Shown in pieces: positions 24,289 through 27,363 of a stretch of 27,363 nt of DNA. The translations under genes were made by a program, and so were the position numbers. The notes under the pieces were generated by a model. The model saw only the letters and a list, made by a program, of their open reading frames with translations, was not told where the DNA came from and did not search any database. How positions within the stretch are numbered: position 1 is the first letter of the stretch; the number at the start of each line of letters is the position of its first letter. The DNA comes from JAUVHV01 sp964523875 (GTDB lineage: Bacteria > Omnitrophota > Gorgyraeia > JABMRG01), in the NCBI GenBank assembly GCA_964523875.1, contig CAZGAS010000014.1, positions 1 to 27,363 on the forward strand. Direction: 5' to 3'.

Positions 24289-25726
24289 ACCCGCTCCCTT
24301 GCTGTATAGACTAGTTTACCGCCAAATATTGTATAAACAGGCTTGCCCTTTAAGCGCCTATTTATAAAGGGAGAGTTGTGTGATTTTGAAAGTATCTCTT
24401 GCTTGGTGAATACCCACTTCCGCGCCGGATCTATAATCACGACATCCGCATCACTGCCTTCGGATAAAGAGCCTTTTTTCGTACCAAGTATCTTTGCTGG
24501 ATTCGCTGACAGTACCTCGGCAATTCTTTGCCAATCCATGATGCCCGTATGCAGCAACTCTGTTATCGTGACAGCTAATTCTGTTTCAAGCCCTATTACG
24601 CCAAAAGCGGCGCGCTCAAACTCTATATCTTTCTCATTATCTGTATGCGGNNNNNNNNNNNNNNNNNNNNNNNNNNNNNNNNNNNNNNNNNNNNNNNNNN
24701 NNNNNNNNNNNNNNNNNNNNNNNNNNNNNNNNNNNNNNNNNNNNNNNNNNTTACGCCAAAAGCGGCGCGCTCAAACTCTATATCTTTCTCATTATCTGTA
24801 TGCGGGGCGTGGTCCGAGACAACCGCGTCGATTGTCCCGTCAGCCAAAGCCTTTTTGATAGCGGACACATCTTCCTCCCCGCGCAATGGCGGATACATCT
24901 TCATATTAGTATCGAAATCTATTACATCTAATTCTGAAAGCGCGAAATAATGGGGACATGTCTCCGCTGTTACGTGTATTTTTCTTTTTTTCGCTTTTCG
25001 CACTATCTCCACGCTCTCTTTACAGCTTACATGAGCAATATGAATACGCGCGCCCGCTTTTTCCGCTACAGCGATATCACGTTCTACACGTTTAAATTCT
25101 GATTCCTTTGATATGCCGCGTAAGCCCATGCGCGTAGAGGTCAGGCCGCAATTAACATCGCCATCTGCCGAAAGAAGCCTATCTTCGCAGTGGCACATCA
25201 CAACCATAGACTGTTTTTTTGCCTGCTGCATAGCCTTTAATAGTACTTTCTCATCGTCTACAGATGCTCCGTCATCTGTTATAAGTATTACCCCTTTAGA
25301 CCTTAGCCCTGCTAAATCGACCAACTCATGACCTTTTCTGCCTCTTGTAATCGCTCCTGCTATTAAAACATTCGCCTTGGCAGTGCTGTCTATGATCTTC
25401 CCCAGGAGAGTAACCGCCTGGGGAGAATCTATGCATGGGGTTGTGTTGGGCATGGCGGCTAAAGACGTAACTCCGCCTTTTAGTGCCGCAAGTGTAGCGC
25501 TGGCTATGGTCTCTTTGTCTTCACGTCCCGGTTCACGAAGATGCACATGCATATCAACGAGCCCGGGCAATATTACACATCCGCGCGCGTCTATCGTCTG
25601 CCCTGCCTTTGTGTTAATAGCCCTTGAAATGCTTTTGATCTTGCCTTTTTCAATAAGCATATCACAGGCCCTGTCTGCCTTGCTTAGCGGATCAATAATC
25701 CGTCCATTTTTTATTAATATACTCAT
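24285..25726 (-). CDS. pyrC: Dihydroorotase, interrupted by an assembly gap
   Basis: Dihydroorotase closes carbamoyl aspartate to dihydroorotate. The N-terminal part shows the metal site DMHVHLREPG (His60, His62) and, just before the gap, the catalytic SDHAPH segment. The C-terminal part after the gap carries GTKKGSLSEGSDADVVIIDP, the usual amidohydrolase tail. As written, the frame is broken because the Ns plus a 55-bp duplication add 155 bp. Deleting them joins the halves in frame through AAFGVIGLETEL, giving 428 residues, the normal size for this class. The ATG overlaps the pyrB stop, and the stop overlaps the EndoQ-like start, by 4 bp each. I regard the gene as intact in the organism. Confidence 0.95.
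24651..24750. other. Assembly gap (100 N) inside pyrC, probably spurious
   Basis: Exactly 100 Ns between two identical 55-bp copies (24596-24650 and 24751-24805). Collapsing the copies restores the pyrC frame exactly, strong evidence that nothing is missing. Confidence 0.92.
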
Positions 25727-26655
25727 TGTACGCGCCTTGCCTGTGATATTAAAAACAGGACCGCCATGCGAATCGCTATGCCGTTTGTTACCTGTTCTAA
25801 TATCACTGAATTCGTTCCATCCGCGACCGCGCTTGATATCTCTATGCCGCGGTTGATCGGACCGGGGTGCATTACTATTATACCCTTCTTTGCTTTTTTT
25901 AACCTCTCCTCTGTAACCGCGAAGTTTTTAAAATACTCCAACTGCATGGGGAAGGCAGCGCCTGCGTCCCGCTCAAATTGCATGCGCAACACATTAACCG
26001 CGTCTGCTTTCTCTAACGCGTTGGCTATATTATACGTAACGCTGACACCCATCTTCTCTATCTCCGAAGGGATTAAGAGTTCCGGCGCGCACACAGTAAC
26101 CTTCGCGCCCAATTTTGTCAAGCCCCATATATTAGAACGAGCTACCCGTGAATGCGCTATATCACCTACTATGCTGACGTTTAAGCCTTTTATGCTGCCA
26201 AGCTTTTGCTTTAATGTAAATATATCCAATAGCGCCTGTGTCGGATGCTCATGCCACCCGTCCCCGGCATTTACCACGCTTATATCCACGTGACGGGCAA
26301 GCATGGCTGCCGCGCCTGAGGCATTGTGCCTAACAACAATTACATCGGCCTTCAGCGCCTGTATACTTAGCCCTGTATCAATCAGTGTCTCACCTTTTTT
26401 TACACTCGACGTCTCTGTAGCGATATTTATTACATCCGCGGAGAGCCGCTTGGCGGCTATCTCAAAGGATACCCTTGTGCGCGTAGACGGCTCATAGAAA
26501 AGATTAACTACTGTTTTGCCCCGCAACGCGGGGACTTTTTTGATGCCGCGGGTAGAGACCTCCTTAAAAGACTCCGCTGTCGATAGAATAAGTTCTATCT
26601 GTTCAGCGCTTAAATTCTCCAGACCTAACAGGTCTTTCTGGTTCCACTTTATCAT
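25723..26655 (-). CDS. pyrB: Aspartate carbamoyltransferase, catalytic subunit
   Basis: A 310-residue ATCase catalytic chain. The carbamoyl-phosphate motif FYEPSTRTRVSFE (53-65) is intact, HPTQALLDIFTL lies near 136, and the C-terminal HPGPINRGIEI region near 265 is present. No pyrI regulatory chain is in the window, and the order pyrR-pyrB-pyrC is that of organisms regulating at the RNA level rather than by an allosteric PyrI. It overlaps pyrR and pyrC by 4 bp each. Confidence 0.97.
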   Translation of the reverse strand: MIKWNQKDLLGLENLSAEQIELILSTAESFKEVSTRGIKKVPALRGKTVVNLFYEPSTRTRVSFEIAAKRLSADVINIATETSSVKKGETLIDTGLSIQALKADVIVVRHNASGAAAMLARHVDISVVNAGDGWHEHPTQALLDIFTLKQKLGSIKGLNVSIVGDIAHSRVARSNIWGLTKLGAKVTVCAPELLIPSEIEKMGVSVTYNIANALEKADAVNVLRMQFERDAGAAFPMQLEYFKNFAVTEERLKKAKKGIIVMHPGPINRGIEISSAVADGTNSVILEQVTNGIAIRMAVLFLISQARRVQ

Positions 26656-27203
26656 AACATATCCTTTTTATCCTGGACACAAACCTGGTCTTTTTTGTCG
26701 ATCTCGTGAAGCGTTACCACCACTGTCTCTTGCTGTGATGTCGGTATATTCTTTCCTACATAATCCGCGCGTATCGGAAGCTCCCTGTGGCCCCTATCTA
26801 CAAGAACTGCTAATTGTATAGATTGAGGCCTGCCAAAATCAATAAAGGCGTCAAGCGCCGCTCGGATCGTCCTTCCTGTATATAATACATCATCCACCAG
26901 GATAATATGTTTGCTCGAGACGTCAAAGCCTATCTTTGTCTCGTGTACTACCGGCTGTGAATCCGCTATCATCAGATCGTCTCTATACAGCGTAATATCT
27001 AAAAGGCCTAATGGCAATTTAGCGCCTTTAAGCTTCTCAATAATAGAAACCAGGCGATGCGCCAGGTATTCTCCTCTCGTGCGAATGCCAACAACAGCGA
27101 GCTCACTGGAGCTCGCGTTATGCTCTAGTATCTCGTGCGCGATGCGCTTTAAGGCATTCTCAATAGACTGCTTATCCATTATCTCTCTTATCTTATCGCG
27201 CAT
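26652..27203 (-). CDS. pyrR: PyrR, pyr-operon RNA-binding regulator / uracil phosphoribosyltransferase
   Basis: A 183-residue PyrR. In Bacillus it binds a hairpin in pyr mRNA when UMP is high and also has uracil phosphoribosyltransferase activity. The PRPP loop HIILVDDVLYTGRT is at 99-112 and the LVDRGHRELPIRADYVGKNIPTS segment, diagnostic of PyrR, near 140-165. The ATG overlaps the stop of the upstream leader ORF (TAATG), with AAGGA 8 nt before it, so pyrR translation may be coupled to that ORF. It overlaps pyrB by 4 bp. Its RNA target is visible at 27332-27345. Confidence 0.97.
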   Translation of the reverse strand: MRDKIREIMDKQSIENALKRIAHEILEHNASSSELAVVGIRTRGEYLAHRLVSIIEKLKGAKLPLGLLDITLYRDDLMIADSQPVVHETKIGFDVSSKHIILVDDVLYTGRTIRAALDAFIDFGRPQSIQLAVLVDRGHRELPIRADYVGKNIPTSQQETVVVTLHEIDKKDQVCVQDKKDML

Positions 27204-27316
27204 TATAATATTCCTTTGATCTCGCGGATATTAGCCCTCTCGTGCGGGAAGGTTAATTCCCGCATAAAAAAGCCCGCATAAATTATGCGGGTTATATCAT
27301 TATATATTTTCTTCAT
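27203..27316 (-). CDS. pyr leader ORF, 37 codons, overlapping pyrR start
   Basis: A small ORF beginning MKKIYNDITRIIYAGFF, with a strong Shine-Dalgarno AAGGGAG 5 nt before its ATG. It runs straight through the terminator hairpin (codons 9-17) and ends in TAA sharing one base with the pyrR ATG. The Shine-Dalgarno overlaps the lower stem of the predicted PyrR-binding hairpin. That arrangement suggests a regulatory leader peptide whose translation PyrR controls, rather than a functional protein. The start signal and the exact coupling to pyrR argue against chance. No protein family is recognised. Confidence 0.65.
   Translation of the reverse strand: MKKIYNDITRIIYAGFFMRELTFPHERANIREIKGIL
27243..27264 (-). 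promoter_or_regulatory. Second hairpin of the pyr leader
   Basis: Minus strand TGCGGGAA and TTCCCGCA form an 8-bp stem with a TTAACC loop. Its left arm repeats the right arm of the terminator (both contain TATGCGGG with the base before the stem), so the two hairpins could exchange partners. Confidence 0.6.
27266..27291 (-). terminator. Intrinsic terminator (attenuator) of the pyr operon
   Basis: Minus strand: arms CCCGCAT and ATGCGGG with a 5-nt loop, followed after one C by six Ts (27271-27266). It lies between the PyrR site and pyrR and inside the leader ORF, the right place for an attenuator. Confidence 0.85.
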
Positions 27317-27324
27317 CTCTTCTC

Positions 27325-27356
27325 CCTTGTTGGCCTCTCCGGACCAGCTTAAAAGG
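27325..27356 (-). promoter_or_regulatory. PyrR-binding hairpin in the pyr leader
   Basis: The minus strand at 27345-27332 reads GGTCCGGAGAGGCC. The known PyrR-site consensus ARUCCNGNGAGGYU is matched at positions 2-13; the two outer bases differ as a compensating pair (A-U replaced by G-C). Folding gives TGG/CCA, a bulged U, CC/GG and a GGAGA loop, on a lower stem CCTT (27356-27353) with AAGG (27328-27325). The lower stem takes in part of the leader ORF Shine-Dalgarno. The last bases of the window (ATAAT, 27363-27359) may be a cut-off -10 box. Confidence 0.88.
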
Positions 27357-27363
27357 TTATTAT

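Noticed and set aside
24285..25726. pyrC as a frameshifted pseudogene
   Set aside because: The break is fully explained by 100 Ns plus a 55-bp duplicate; collapsing them restores the frame and all expected motifs.
1..27363. Mobile elements, phage genes or a defence island
   Set aside because: Apart from the tRNA cluster there are no integrase, transposase, att-like repeats or toxin-antitoxin genes. The gene content is housekeeping and energy metabolism.

Overview
The window looks like a metagenome-assembled contig from an anaerobic bacterium. My best guess is Candidatus Omnitrophota (OP3) or a relative in the PVC neighbourhood. The grounds are a Chlamydia-like V-type ATPase operon (E, DUF2764, A, B, D, I, K), a six-gene Rnf complex, a PyrR-headed pyr operon and moderate GC. 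The phylum is an inference from gene content. Every convincing gene is on the minus strand, so transcription runs from high to low coordinates.

Layout in transcription order. (1) 27363-20565 is a pyrimidine operon: a regulatory leader (PyrR site, 37-codon leader ORF, intrinsic terminator), then pyrR, pyrB, pyrC, an endonuclease Q-type PHP gene, pyrK, pyrD and pyrF, mostly joined by 4-10 bp overlaps. (2) 20482-12684 starts at a strong sigma-70-type promoter and holds pyrE followed by the V-type ATPase genes. (3) 12677-11852 holds tRNA-Val, tRNA-Asp, tRNA-Phe, a strong terminator, a new promoter and tRNA-Thr. (4) 11845-5674 holds an MFS exporter that begins 6 nt after tRNA-Thr, then rnfCDGEAB. 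(5) 5652-4070 holds a thioredoxin and an ASKHA (RACo-type) reductive-activator ATPase without its usual ferredoxin domain. (6) 3943-36 holds a GT39-like membrane glycosyltransferase, then purN and a phosphohexomutase behind another promoter.

The genes form three functional groups. UMP synthesis from carbamoyl phosphate is complete (pyrB, C, DK, E, F); no carbamoyl-phosphate synthase is present. The Rnf complex (ferredoxin:NAD oxidoreductase) and the V-type rotor form an ion-coupled energy module; the K subunit keeps residues that bind Na+ in Enterococcus NtpK. The thioredoxin-ASKHA pair may draw on the same low-potential electron pool.

Two 100-N gaps (12338-12437 and 24651-24750) are each flanked by an exact 55-bp duplication. 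Removing the Ns and one 55-bp copy restores an unbroken 428-residue PyrC and leaves one tRNA-Val, so both gaps look like assembly artefacts.

The most interesting element is the pyr leader. A near-perfect PyrR-binding hairpin takes in part of the Shine-Dalgarno of a leader ORF; that ORF runs through the terminator and its stop codon overlaps the pyrR start. This suggests PyrR control of leader translation coupled to transcription attenuation.
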